DNA of 64,000 bases. Origin: Capronia americana (lineage: Eukaryota > Ascomycota > Eurotiomycetes > Chaetothyriales > Herpotrichiellaceae). Below the pieces are notes generated by a model. The model made no database searches, was not told where the DNA came from, and was given only the letters and a program-made list of their open reading frames with translations. Below are positions 22,046 to 32,381 of the stretch, piece by piece. The stretch lies in contig JADWQD010000024.1 of the NCBI GenBank assembly GCA_016110215.1, positions 94,673-158,672 of the forward strand, read 5' to 3'. Within the stretch, counting starts at the first letter, position 1; each line of letters opens with the position of its first letter. The position numbers and the translations under genes were made by a program.

Positions 22046-22640
22046 GCGCAGAGTGGTGCAGAGTTGGAGTGGTGCAGAGTGGTGCCGATCTGCAGCCAAA
22101 CTCTATTTTTTCTTCGTCGCAAAACTCTAATTTCCGCACACGCCAAATTCGCACCACTCCGCACCACTCCAATTTTGCACTATTCCAACTCCCAACCACA
22201 CTCATTTCGCGCAACTCCAAATCTGCACCACTCCGCACCACTGTAATTCCGCACCACTTCAATTTTGCACACGCCATTTTCTGCACTACTGTAATTCTGC
22301 ACCACTCCAACTACCAACCACTCCGATTTTCCACTACTCTAATTTACACAACCCTATATAAATGCTAGAGCCGAGGCGAAAAGAAACTAAAGTTGTGCAG
22401 AAACCGAAGTTGAGTTGCAGCGCGCTAAAGTGGGCGGTGCAGAAAATAGATGGTGCAGAAATTGAAGTTGCGCGAAATTGAAGTGGTTGAAAATTGGAGT
22501 GGTGCGGAGTGGTGCAGAAAAAAATAGAGTTTGGCTGCAGCTGTGGTTGGGAGTTGGAGTGGTTGAGTTGAAGTGTGCAGAAAATGGTGTGTGCGGAAAT
22601 CCGAGTTGCGCGAAATTAGAGTTTGGCTGCAGATCGGACT
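22046..22640. repeat. satellite array in inverted arrangement
   Basis: A short G-strand start is followed by the inverted end module (22083-22140) and C-strand units to about 22350; then, after about 40 bp, G-strand units run to 22590 and end in GGCTGCAGATCGGACTTGGG and three AAAACAGCC copies. The halves are complementary. Confidence 0.85.
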
Positions 22641-24570
22641 TGGGCCAAAACAGCCAAAACAGCCAAAACAGCTGCGAAACTCAAATGGCAACTCGATTTT
22701 GAAAAGGTTGCTGCCTCACTTGGTGCATTTGATCGTGAGGATAAGCGCGGCCTAGACACGGCAGCCATCTGCACCCAGGCGAGAGGCCGCCGAAACCGCA
22801 TGATAGCATGAGGCGTGCTTGCTCTTCGGCAGAGATCAAAGGCGCCCAACCGCGCACTGCAGGACTGGCTCAACGATCCCAAATCCGGCAAGAAGGCGAT
22901 GGCAGATGCGGTAGACACGGAGCGTTGCCTGGAAGACCAGAGGATCGAGCCCTCGGGGGTTGCGGCAGCTCGCTCGCTACTCATCAAGCAAGTAAGGAGA
23001 TGTAAGGCGAGGGGTGACAACACCCCTCACACTCGAAGCAGGCCCATCCGGACCGGTTTCCTTTAATGAAATTGGACAAATCACCAGGTCGCTGCCCACA
23101 TGGCTTGTCAGGCTGTCAGTCACCATCTCCCCAGGCCGACAGGTCGCCTTTGACGGAGCGGCTGTTCGAGATGGTCATGTCGGCGGGGACGGGAATCTTC
23201 CTAGTCGCGCATGGGCGTTAGAGCATGTGCTCGGTCGTTGTCCGAAGCGCAGTCGCCGGGTTGGGAGCATTGCCCCGCGTCTCCGACTGCGGTTGACGAC
23301 CGATGGTGTCGGTCATCCTTCTCTCGTGGATTCTTTTGGTCATCTGGAGTGACACACACGACGTCATTGACATACGAGAGGATGATACTGCGTCGAGTGG
23401 TGAAGAGGTGTATCCTTCTTGTCAATGATCACGTCGTTGGGGTGCCCTGGTGACTGAGCCAGGATAGGCCCTTTCGCCTGCGCCGATTGGTGAAAGGAAT
23501 CCAGGAATCTCCTATACTTGAGTCCAGGAGGTGACGACTGTGAGGCGCTTCCATAACCCCGACTGCGCGGCTAACGTACTAACCATCTCGAAGCACAGAA
23601 TGAACTGATCTGTAGGGTGGCAGTTTCCGGGTCTGTGCTTTCTTGGACAGCATTGATCGGCGTCCAGCAAAGCTCGACGGGCGGGCTGGTATTCGGCAAG
23701 TGCTTCAGCTCTGCACTGTAACTGGTAGGGATGCTTCTGCATTTCGGATCTGATGCTCGGTCCGCTGAGCGATAGCAATCTCCCAAATCCACTTCAGATC
23801 TGGACAAAGTCAGTTCGGCCGAACACAGCGCTGAGAAGGGTGACAAACAGTCGAGGCAGGGAGTACTGTACCTCCTTTGTGACTCCTTTGCTTGCTGGAC
23901 TGTGTTCAAACAGACTGTGTCCAGGCCCACCTTGAACCATGCAAATGCGTCTGCCAATCGCAAAGGCCTGTACCAGGAGTGACGGCGGCTGACAAAGACA
24001 CCAAGACGCGCGAAAGCAGGTGGGGTCGCCGGAGACCAGCTTGAGGTCGAACTGCCTCCTCATTCTGGTTGTGCGGTACAGGCTGCGAGATCCAGAATTG
24101 GGAAAGGCGGCTGTTCCAAAAGCTGCCATCCGGGTGCTTGAGGTGAGTAGAACACTAGCACCGAGGTTTGTTTCCCTCGATGAATTGAGCGAGACTCTCG
24201 GCGTCCGCGTGATTGTGCGTGTCGCCCAACCGCGATGCTGACCTTGGGATGCATAGTCTCGATCATGAACGTCACGGCGACGGCGTCGGCGATCCTGCGT
24301 GTCGAATGCCACCAACGCCCGAAGAGACTTTGATCTTTCTCTTCCGGAGTCGACCCAAGGGCCCTTTCACGTGAGCATATGTGCCCAGAAGACCACAGGC
24401 TTACTAGCCATAGAGCAGACGTATGCGGCCGATACGAAAACAAACAAGGCACCATCGGCAGCTCCGGCCCTATCGGATACATGTTAGTACTGAACCAAGC
24501 GCCAGGCGTCCTGCGACGACACAGACGAGTTGTTCTTCTGGCAGCAGATGCTTGTAACTAACCGAAGAGA
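22641..24570. other. unrecognised, partly coding-like
   Basis: Peptides such as NRALQDWLNDPKSGKKAMAD (plus, about 22850) and RIADAVAVTFMIETMHPKV (minus, about 24260) suggest old exons, but frames change and no family, intron set or start could be fixed. Confidence 0.3.
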
Positions 24571-24806
24571 CAGACCAAGTCCTGGATGGACCTGGAGTGC
24601 AACTGTTGCCATGACTGTCGCTCTAGGAGGGCAACAGCGAAGATGAAGTGGTGGAAAGAAAGACCACGTCATCAAGGTAGAGAATGTTGCCAACTTCCGT
24701 GTGCGGTGTTTGTCCTCTGTATTGCTGTCCTTGCTTGTGCTTGGTTGAGCCTTGTCTGTTGCCTGTTGCCGTGTGAACTCTCTTCTTCTCTTTGATCATG
24801 GCTTGA

Positions 24807-25096
24807 TCATGTGTCTGCTCTTTGTTCAAACACTGCAGTTGGAGATCCTCGCGGAGGCGCTCGTGCCATATCCTTGTCGTCGTCGTTGTCGCTGTCGTCT
24901 GAACTCTCCCCAAGTCCTTGATGGAAGGGGCGGCGGCCTGCGATAAGACACCGACAATCAGTATCAAAATCAACGCGTTGGTCAATAGGGAGGCAGAGCA
25001 CATACCGTTTGTCTCGGGGGGCATTTCTGGGTTCGTTTCCTGTTGTGTCTCGGGATGCATCTCTGGGTACGTCTCTTGTTGTGTGTCACGCTGCAT
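24807..25096 (-). CDS. small acidic hypothetical protein, two exons
   Basis: From ATG at 25096, exon 1 (25006-25096) codes MQRDTQQETYPEMHPETQQ and more Pro/Glu/Thr repeats. Intron 24938-25005 (68 nt) starts GTATGT and ends CGCAG. Exon 2 (24807-24937) has the acidic run GESSDDSDNDDDKDMARAP and ends before TGA. About 73 residues. The frame stays open upstream to 25198 without an ATG, so an earlier exon is possible. No family known. Confidence 0.35.
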
Positions 25097-25270
25097 GCCA
25101 GTCCCCTCAGAGGGCACCCCAGGGGGTGTCGTTGGCGGGGGAACGCTCGAGCTATGAGGTGCGGGTGTGCCCCGCGGCAACTGACGGGGATCCGCCACTC
25201 ACCATGCCCTGAGTTGCTGTTTGATACCTCGTGCATGATATGTTCGACGGGGAACATCAGTTGCCACACT

Positions 25271-25660
25271 CAAACAACCACAGCGACGGTAGTCTTCATC
25301 CTTGACGGCCAGCCATGTCGCAACAACCTCCAAACAACCACAGCGACGGTAGTCTTCATCCTTGACGGCCAGCCATGTCGCAACAACCTCCAGCAGCTTC
25401 ACACCGCACGCATTTGGCCGTGAAAGGGGAACCGGCGCAGCTCACAAGCCTACCAACCGCGGGTGTGCCCCGCGGTCCCGGCGTCGTTGACGGGGGATCG
25501 CTCGAGCCATGTGGTGCCGGTGTACCCAGCGGCCCCGGCGTCGTTGACGGGGAACCGCTCGAGCTATGAGGTGCCCCGGCGTCGTTGACGGGGGAACGCT
25601 CGAGCTATGTGGTGCCGGTGTGCCCAGCGGCCCCGGCGATCGAGCAGTAGTTGCTGTAGT
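25271..25660. repeat. two minisatellites
   Basis: A perfect 60-bp direct duplication (25271-25330 and 25331-25390). Then about four imperfect copies of a unit near 57 bp (25440-25660) holding GGCGTCGTTGACGGGG and CGCTCGAGC; a related unit also occurs at 25120-25150. Confidence 0.9.
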
Positions 25661-26379
25661 GGTGCTGGGTTCTGCTGATGTGGAATAGTCCTGACTGTCG
25701 TCCATGAAGAAATCGAGCTCATTGAGCCAGTGAAGCAGCCACAGACGGCAGCTATTTCATTTGCAAGCGGCGTGCTGGCCAAGGACAGACAGACAATCAA
25801 CGGGATGGTCAAGGCCCTCTCCACCTTGAGTAAGATATTCGTGAGAAGTGTGAGGAGAGGGGGAGCAGGCACCACTCTTACGTGTTCAAAGCTGTCCTGC
25901 GTCTGTCGTCATCGATTCTGTCGTCATTCTGTCGTCATTCTGTCGTCATCGATCTGTCGTCAGATCCGGCGGAGGCTCATCTGAGTCAGACTTGTGATTT
26001 TTCTGGAAGGACAAAGCTCTCGAGTGCGTGGTCATGAAACAGAACGTCAGAGATTCCGGCCTCGCTGGACGGAACCGCCTGAAGATCCTCTGGTATGAGC
26101 AGCGCTGGCTTCTCAAGACGACTTGTAGGAACGTTCGCGCTGAGAACTCGGCCCCGACAGCCCTGCTCCGATTCAGTATCTCTTCATTGCTTCATCAACC
26201 CGTACTTACATATGTGCTGACGCTTGACCCATCATGTCGTCTCATGGTCGTCGAGAGCAGAATTTCCATGAGCTCTCACGGAGGCAGCGAGCACGGTGAA
26301 TGCCAGGTTTTCCTGCTCTTGTGCCACTATACCTGAGAAAGCCGGACTGTCTGGAGACGTGGGCGTTGCATGCAGTCAG
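25661..26379. other. no gene recognised
   Basis: A plus-frame peptide VKQPQTAAISFASGVLAKD at 25730 is followed by a GTAAGA, resembling one exon end; a TCTGTCGTCAT simple repeat lies at 25910-25960. Nothing can be named. Confidence 0.3.
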
Positions 26380-26409
26380 AATTGAAGTGGCGCGAAGTTG
26401 GAGTGGTTG

Positions 26410-26590
26410 ACTGTGGCCGCGGCGGCCGAGATCAAGGCCGGCGAAAAGTACTTCTGAGTCCAGCCCTCAAGTGGTGATTTGACACGATTCTTTTGTTCGA
26501 TGAACCAGCTCCGCGTGAGCCCAGGAAGAAAGAGTAGGCAGCAGTAGTAAAGATGCATGGCCAAGCGCTGCTCTTCTTGTTCTTCTGTTT
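26410..26590 (-). pseudogene. listerin (RKR1/LTN1) fragment
   Basis: The minus frame reads RLAMHLYYCCLLFLPGLTRS, WFIEQKNRVKSPLEGW and TQKYFSPALISA. This matches the C-terminal HEAT-repeat part of listerin, the E3 ubiquitin ligase of ribosome-associated quality control: a helix with LPxLxRxWF, then the basic linker and 'T-K-Y-SP-I'. The fragment ends at 26412 exactly where satellite (TCAACCACTCCAACTTCG on the minus strand) begins. The RING domain and remainder of the protein are absent. Confidence 0.6.
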
Positions 26591-27039
26591 CGCTGTTGCC
26601 AAGTTTGGAGTGGCGTAGACATCAGTTTTCGAGGCGTCAACAACGTCACCCGTCGCTCGGACATCAGCTTTGTAAGGTACCATGTCCTGGTGCGACAATA
26701 CCAACGCCTGCATCCAGGCCTTGTGGAACACGTTGAAGATCCTTCAGCATGACTGCAACAGTGCTTCGAGTCGTGGAAACTTCCCCGCTTCTTCCCAACG
26801 TCGCGCTGATCTGGATTTAATCTTGCAGACCTCGGAATGTCGTCGCAGGCCATCGCTGCCACGACAAGCCAGTCAGCCAGCCAGAAGGAAGCCAGCACGT
26901 CTCGCGGCTCAAGTACCTCACATCCGTGAATCGATTATGCTTAGTGCCCACTGACTCGAGCCAATCTTTCAACCAGACTTCGTAGTCATCCTCTCGATCG
27001 TCAAGGCGCGCAGACTTTGTCGCTACGTGAGAGTGGTTG
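26591..27039. other. unrecognised coding-like sequence
   Basis: Minus-frame peptide EDDYEVWLKDWLESVGTKHN (about 26980-26920) looks genuine but cannot be named. Confidence 0.25.
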
Positions 27040-27145
27040 AGTTGAAGTGGTGGTGAGTTGGAGTGGTGCGGAGTAGTGCGAATTTGGCGTGTGCGGAAAT
27101 TAGAGTTGCGCGAAATTCGAGTTTGGCTGCAGATCGCAATCGTCG
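27040..27145 (+). repeat. short satellite array with end module
   Basis: GAGTGGTTGAGTTGAAGTGG units, then TGCGGAAATTAGAGTTGCGC and TTTGGCTGCAGATCGCAATC. Confidence 0.8.
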
Positions 27146-28022
27146 ACTGATGAGTCAAACACGTTCTCTCACACTGGTGCTCAATTGCCTGTTTGGCCTT
27201 CTTATGCTACGGCGGCGACGTGATCGGGTTGAGAAGGGCGATCTGGCGCTCGTGTTGCGAAGGCGCAGTTGGGTACGTGAACCAGATCTGAAGAAGCTTC
27301 TTGCTGATTATCGTACCAGATTCATCAATGCCTCGTCAACACGGCATCTGTGTATGAAACCAGCGATATCGAGATCGTACAGAAGGCCTTCGATTGTCTT
27401 GTCGTCTCTGCCGTCCAAGGTCCGGTGTTTTTGAAAAATCAACTTAAGGTCAAAACCCTGGGATCAAGAGAAGGCAACAAGACGATTTTGGCACTCCTCA
27501 TCGTTGGTTCGGGCAGAGCGGTCCTGTTCGTGCAGCTGAGCTCGAGCTCGAAATTCGGGTTGAACGCCTGTCGTAAACTGCGGGTCGAGGCGACTTCTTC
27601 ACGTCTTCCAAGAACGCAGAGGTCAAGTTTTGGGGTACCGACGGGGTCCTGCTGTTGTGAAGATCTGGAGAGGGTGGGAATCTGAACACGAACGCGAAGA
27701 GAGGGTGTCAAGGAAATCTCCGGGCTCGAAATGGCCATTGAAGGCCCCTGCGCTGAAAGACGCTCATCCAGGCCAGAAGGCTCGTCTCAACTCCACTCTG
27801 CGTTGTCTGTCTAGACGCAAGACAGAAAGATTGTCGTCGCATCGAATGCTGATACCCTTGCATAGGAGAAGGTGGCGCAGGCAGAGAGTACAGAGGAGAC
27901 GGCGGCTGATGGCCTTACGAGCGGTACAATTCGAGGTGTTTCGTCGTATGATGACGTTGAAGAGGCGCTGAAGTGGTGAGGCGCATGAAGGCGAAATTGC
28001 TGAGGCATAAGAAGGCGTAGTT
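27146..28022. other. unrecognised; includes inverted match to 43.5 kb
   Basis: 27205-27262 is the reverse complement of 43478-43535 with few changes. A plus frame at 27350-27680 is open but unknown. No gene supported. Confidence 0.4.
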
Positions 28023-28262
28023 GCCTACGACGTGCCCGTCATCGGCATCATGGAGGCGAGCGTGTACGTGGCGCGCATGCTGGGCGAACAGTTCGACATC
28101 GCGCAGCCGCATCAAGCAGGACAACGACATGGCCGCGTAGAAGCATGACTCACTTCTACGTCGGCTCCGAGGATGGCCGCCGCACCGTCAACGTCGTCGA
28201 TAGTGTCGAGGCCGGTGTCGTGATGATCAACAGTCTGATCGGTATGGGTATTCCCGATCGTC
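28023..28262 (+). pseudogene. Asp/Glu/hydantoin racemase fragment, middle and C-terminus
   Basis: 28023-28105 reads YDVPVIGIMEASVYVARML plus GEQFDIA, the strand-helix around the second half-site of the Asp/Glu racemase fold (VPV-GI-EA). 28144-28262 reads RRTVNVVDSVEAGVVMINSL and IGMGIPDRQS, the usual end of hydantoin racemases (VVD-VxAGV). The catalytic cysteine strands between and before these are missing, and a TAG (28138) separates the two pieces. The N-terminal portion of the same family is at 43513-43830. Confidence 0.55.
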
Positions 28263-28732
28263 AATCCCACCGCCGGCTCATGCGAACTTCCGAAGAGTCA
28301 AAGAGATGAGCCTCGGCAGGAATGGACTGCCGACAAAATGCTGGGGTCATTCGCCGACAAAATGCTGGGGTCATTCGCCGACCTTGAAACACCCGGCTGT
28401 ATGTTGCCATTACTGCTGCCACCCGGAAAGGATATGCCTGGCTGAAACTGAAACTGAAACTGAAAATGGGATGTTGTCAGCAGAAGTCAGCCAGCAACTG
28501 TTTCAAAATCGAGTTGGCCCAGAAGTCGGCTCGCATGTCGCAATGCATCGGTCGGTCAAATGGCAAAGCAGTACCGTTGCATGTACATATGGCGTTGCTG
28601 GGCCGTTCTGGGTAGGATCCTTTCGACCTCCATCCGTGAACACGGCCGATGCTGACGCTCACTCGAAAGTACGCCGCAGGGGCTACTGTCCAGATCTTGA
28701 TGTTCTCAACCGCCACTGATCACCCTTCCATG
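28263..28732. other. no gene recognised; 24-bp duplication
   Basis: ACAAAATGCTGGGGTCATTC is repeated at 28334 and 28358. A CTGAAA run lies at 28442-28465. Confidence 0.4.
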
Positions 28733-28905
28733 GCTGCAGATCGGACTTGGGCCAAAACAGCCTCGAGTCGGAGTTTACTGCCTCGAGCCCAGCAACTAAC
28801 TGCCTGGTCGAGCGTCGGCACGTCCGACATGACTGACCCAGGGAGTCCTGTTGATAGAGGCACGATCGAGGGGCCGAGAGGATCGCGGCGGAGAAAGATT
28901 GAATG
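28733..28905 (+). repeat. Repeat C, copy 1
   Basis: Starts with the satellite end module (GGCTGCAGATCGGACTTGGG, CCAAAACAGCC) and continues for about 150 bp to GAGGATCGCGGCGGAGAAAG. Related copies: 53718-53785 (partial) and 56805-56965 (inverted). 28906-29187 holds nothing recognised. Confidence 0.8.
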
Positions 28906-29187
28906 ATCGTTTCGTTTCCACCACGAGCAGGGCGCGTTGAGGACCTGTCCGTGTCCCGAGTCGCCGGACGGACACAGAAGCCTGAGGAAAATACTATGAT
29001 GAATGAATGGATTGGCAATGTACACACAAAGCACCACTCTTGAAGAAATATCTAACATTTGACCTGAACACACTCACTCATCCACTCACCATCTGACATT
29101 CGACCATTTCACCGCTGCGCTCAACCAACTTTCGCCATCTGCAGCAAACTCTCATTTCGTGCAACTCCAATCCTGACTGCGTGCAAC

Positions 29188-29775
29188 TTGACTTCTGCTC
29201 TTCTGCTCTTCTGCTCTTCTGCTCTTCTGCTCTTCTGCTCTTCTGCTCTTCTGCTCTGCAACTCCGGCCCTTCTGGTATCTGTACTGGAATGCCCTGCTG
29301 TCAATATGTTACCAGAAAGGTGAGTTGTGCGGTGCTTGCAAAACCCCCGATCATCACCACCACCATTCACATACCCTCGGTTCTTCACGCTCATCACCAT
29401 CACCTGTCACATACCCTCGGTTCTTCACGCCTGAGACATACAGCAGCAGAAGTTAATTCAAAGCTCAATCTAGGCAACAAGATCGGTGAAGCTTACCTCG
29501 TGCGACGACCAGAGTGCCCTTCGATCCTCTCGTCGCTGCTTCTCTTTCCTCCTCTCGCCTCTCTCTCTTCTCTTTGCTCTTACCTCTCACCTCGCACTCT
29601 TCTCTTGGCTCTCGCCTCGCCCTCTTCTCTTGGCTCTCTACCTTCGCATCTCTCTCTTGGCTCTCGCCTCGCACTCTTCTCATTGCTCTCGCCTCGCACT
29701 CTTCTCTCGGCTCTCGCCTCGCACTCTTCTCCTTGCTCTCTACCATCGCATCTCTCTCATCTCTCTTGCGCCTCT
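29188..29775 (+). repeat. pyrimidine-rich microsatellites upstream of a gene
   Basis: An 8-9 bp CTTCTGCTC repeat (29188-29262) and a CTCTCGCCTCGCACTCTTCT repeat (29580-29760). The second ends 20 nt before the start codon at 29795 and may serve as a CT-rich core promoter. Confidence 0.75.
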
Positions 29776-29794
29776 TCATCTCGCTGTCGCAATC

Positions 29795-31170
29795 ATGTCT
29801 CACGGCAATCAAGTGAGTTGTTGGCGAGCCTGCTCCTTCTGATTGAGTTGACTCTGACTTGGGATAGTTTTACGCCATGTCGACCGCAAAGGGCCAGCCG
29901 AAAGGCAATCGCATGCTCTTCGTCTCGGTAAGTCTTGTCGCCAAACCTCGTGAATCGATCCGATCTGACTGTAAATTAGCAGGCCAGTCAGCTCTCAATG
30001 GCTCCGTACCACAACAACATCGTCCTGCCTGCCGTTTGGCCGGGCTATGTGTCTCGACCACCGTCGGCCATGCCCCCAGCACCTCCAGGTCAACAGGCTT
30101 CGATAGCTTCATTCTCCAATCACCAACTTCAGCCAGCTTTCTATCCGCATTCTCGATACCCTGCAACGGAACGGTTCTTCGGGCAGTCGCAGTATCCGCA
30201 GATGAATCAACATCTTCAGCACCCGCCATACTTTCCACTGCCTCAGTATCCGCATGCTCAGTATCTGCAGGCTCAGCATCTGCAGGCTCAGCATCTGCAG
30301 GCTCAACATCTGCAGGCTCAGCATCTGCAGGCTCAGCATATGCAAGCTCAGTATCCACAAGCCCAGTATCCGCAAGCTCAGTATCCACAAGCTCAGTATC
30401 CGCAAGCTCAATATCCGCAAGCTCAGTATCCGCAAGCCCAGTTTCGGCAGCAGCAGCGGTTCTTTCAGCAGCAGCCATATCACCGACAGCCGCGTTTTCC
30501 GCAGCAGCCACTGTATCCTCAAATAGTGCCGACTCAGCAGCAGCATCAGTATCATCAAACAGGGATGCCGACTCACCAGCAGCCACAGTATCATCCAACA
30601 GAGATGCCGACTCAGCAGCAGCCTCAGCCTGAGCCGCCGTCGGCTAACCGCACCGGAGCGTCCTCTCAGACGGCTCAAGAGTACATCGAACAGACTCAAG
30701 AGTACATCGAACAGACTCAAGAGTACATCGAACAGACTCAAGATTACATCGAACAGACTCAGGATTACATCGAACAGACCCAACGCAGCCGTTCCAACAA
30801 TCGACAATCGCGTCAAGGGTCTCCTCACGCCTCGAGCCCTAGTCAACAAATGCATGTCCCAGACCCCGAGCAGCGTCCTGCGAGCGCACCAGACTTGTCG
30901 GCTCTTTCTCTGTCTGCACCAACTTCTCCTGCTGCTGACACTTCTCCTGCTGCTCCAACTACTCCTGCTGCTCCAACTTCTCCTGCTGCTCCTGCTGCTC
31001 CTGTTCGACCTTCGTCTGTCCTCCAGCCTCCGTCGGCGCGTGGAACAGCAAGCGATCGTCAGTCTCCGACGCCAGGAGGCAGCCGAGCTCCAAGTGTCCA
31101 AGGGACTCCAACCCCTGGCGGGGGAGCAACCACAGACTGTACGCCAGAGGATAGAGCGGATCATCTTTGA
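29795..31170 (+). CDS. Gln/Pro-rich tandem-repeat protein, 421 aa
   Basis: Exon 1 (29795-29812) codes MSHGNQ; intron 29813-29867 (55 nt, GTGAGT...GATAG); exon 2 (29868-29927) codes FYAMSTAKGQPKGNRMLFVS; intron 29928-29982 (55 nt, GTAAGT...GCAG); exon 3 (29983-31170). The body is low complexity: about seven HLQAQ and eight YPQAQ steps (30245-30445), a QQQ-rich stretch, six copies of EYIEQTQ/DYIEQTQ (30679-30785), then SPAAPT repeats and a Ser/Pro-rich end. No globular domain, signal peptide or membrane segment. The Gln/Tyr/Pro composition is prion-like, suggesting self-assembly or RNP association; that is inference. An acceptor 3 nt earlier would add one Gln. Confidence 0.7.
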
Positions 31171-31559
31171 AGGATGGAATCGTGGGGAGTGAGAGGGTTG
31201 AGAGTTTGCTGATGATGGAAGGTAGCAGGTGACAATGATTCCAAGGGCTGAGTTTTTCCTGAAGCATACTGATGATGGAAGGGCTTCCAAGTGATTTCTG
31301 AAGCATACCACTATGCTTCGAGGCGAACCTTGAGGACGCGTTCAGCTGAAAGGGCGTCTTGCTTTGGCTTTGTGTTTTTCTTTCCCTACAAAACATTTGG
31401 AAAACCCCAAAAACACTTGGATAAGATAGAAATCCCAAAAAAAAGACATTGTAAGATTGATTACATCTTTCCATGCCCGTTCTGACTACTCGACCACTCA
31501 ACCACTGAGATTTGATTCAGAACTCGACGCAGCGGTTTTGGCGGGTTTTGGTGTTTTCG
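31171..31559. other. 3' region, no gene
   Basis: CTGATGATGGAAG occurs twice (31209, 31268). A-rich tracts lie at 31385-31445. No gene seen. Confidence 0.4.
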
Positions 31560-31700
31560 CCCCACTTCGATTTGCCACCACTTTGCACCACTCCAATTTC
31601 GCGCAACTCCCATTTCCCGCAACTCCAACTACCAACCACTCCGATTTTCCACTACTCGAATTTACCACCACCACTGTAATTTACATAACCCTACATAAGT
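31560..31700 (-). repeat. satellite array, C-strand
   Basis: Units such as TTTGCACCACTCCAATTTCG and CAACTACCAACCACTCCGAT. The latter sub-unit is shared with 22305 and 61565. Confidence 0.85.
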
Positions 31701-32381
31701 CCGATCTGCAGCTAAGATTACAGCGCGTGGGTGCGTGAGTGAGTGGGTGAGTGCTGAATGGGTGAGTGGTCAAATGTCAAACAGTCGAGCGGTCAGGTCA
31801 AATGCTGAAATGCTGAAATGAAATGGTCAATCACAACATTCTACACTTGTCTGCAAACCGCGTTCGGGATCTTACGTTGATTTCTGCACATTGGCCTTCA
31901 CGTGGATATGGATAGTGGACTTGATTGTATGTGATTGTTGCCAGCAACTATGAATTGTGCCATCCCCTGTGCGTGTGTCGCTGCCTGTCTTGGAAGCAAC
32001 TAGAAACTATGAATTGTGCCATCCCTGTGCATGTGTCGCTCCCTGTCCTGGAAGCTGATGATTCCCTGTGCGTATGTCGCTCCCTGTCCTGGAAGCAATG
32101 ATTCCCTGTGCATGTGTCGCTCCCCGTTCCGGAAGCAATGATTCCCTGTGCGTGTGTCGCTCCCTGTCCTGGAAGCAAATGATCGTCGACTGAAAAAAGA
32201 AATTGTTGCCCGCAGCCCAGTGGACGCTATGGTCTGATCGCGCCAGGGTCGGGTAAACGCGCTGCAACTGGCTATCGTCGTGACTCGACTACCATCGACA
32301 GTTTTCTCTCCCTGGGCTCAACTGTCATCATCGGTCCAGCTCCGCGCCCGTGAGTGCTCCAGACCTGGCACTAGTACCAGC
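31701..32381. repeat. 40-bp minisatellite in intergenic DNA
   Basis: About five copies of a 40-bp unit (ATTCCCTGTGCGTGTGTCGC plus TCCCTGTCCTGGAAGCAATG) at 31955-32180. The surrounding spacer holds no gene. Confidence 0.85.

Noticed and set aside
25271..25390. CRISPR-like direct repeat
   Set aside because: Only two abutting 60-bp copies without spacers in a eukaryotic genome; it is a tandem duplication.
30109..31311. 400-codon minus-strand ORF rich in Leu/Ser/Arg
   Set aside because: It is the antisense shadow of the Gln/Pro-repeat gene. Its repeats mirror the plus-strand coding repeats, whereas the plus gene has proper splice sites.
32007..32267. Repeat peptide RERHTHRES on the minus strand
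   Set aside because: Produced by the 40-bp minisatellite, with no start or context of a gene.
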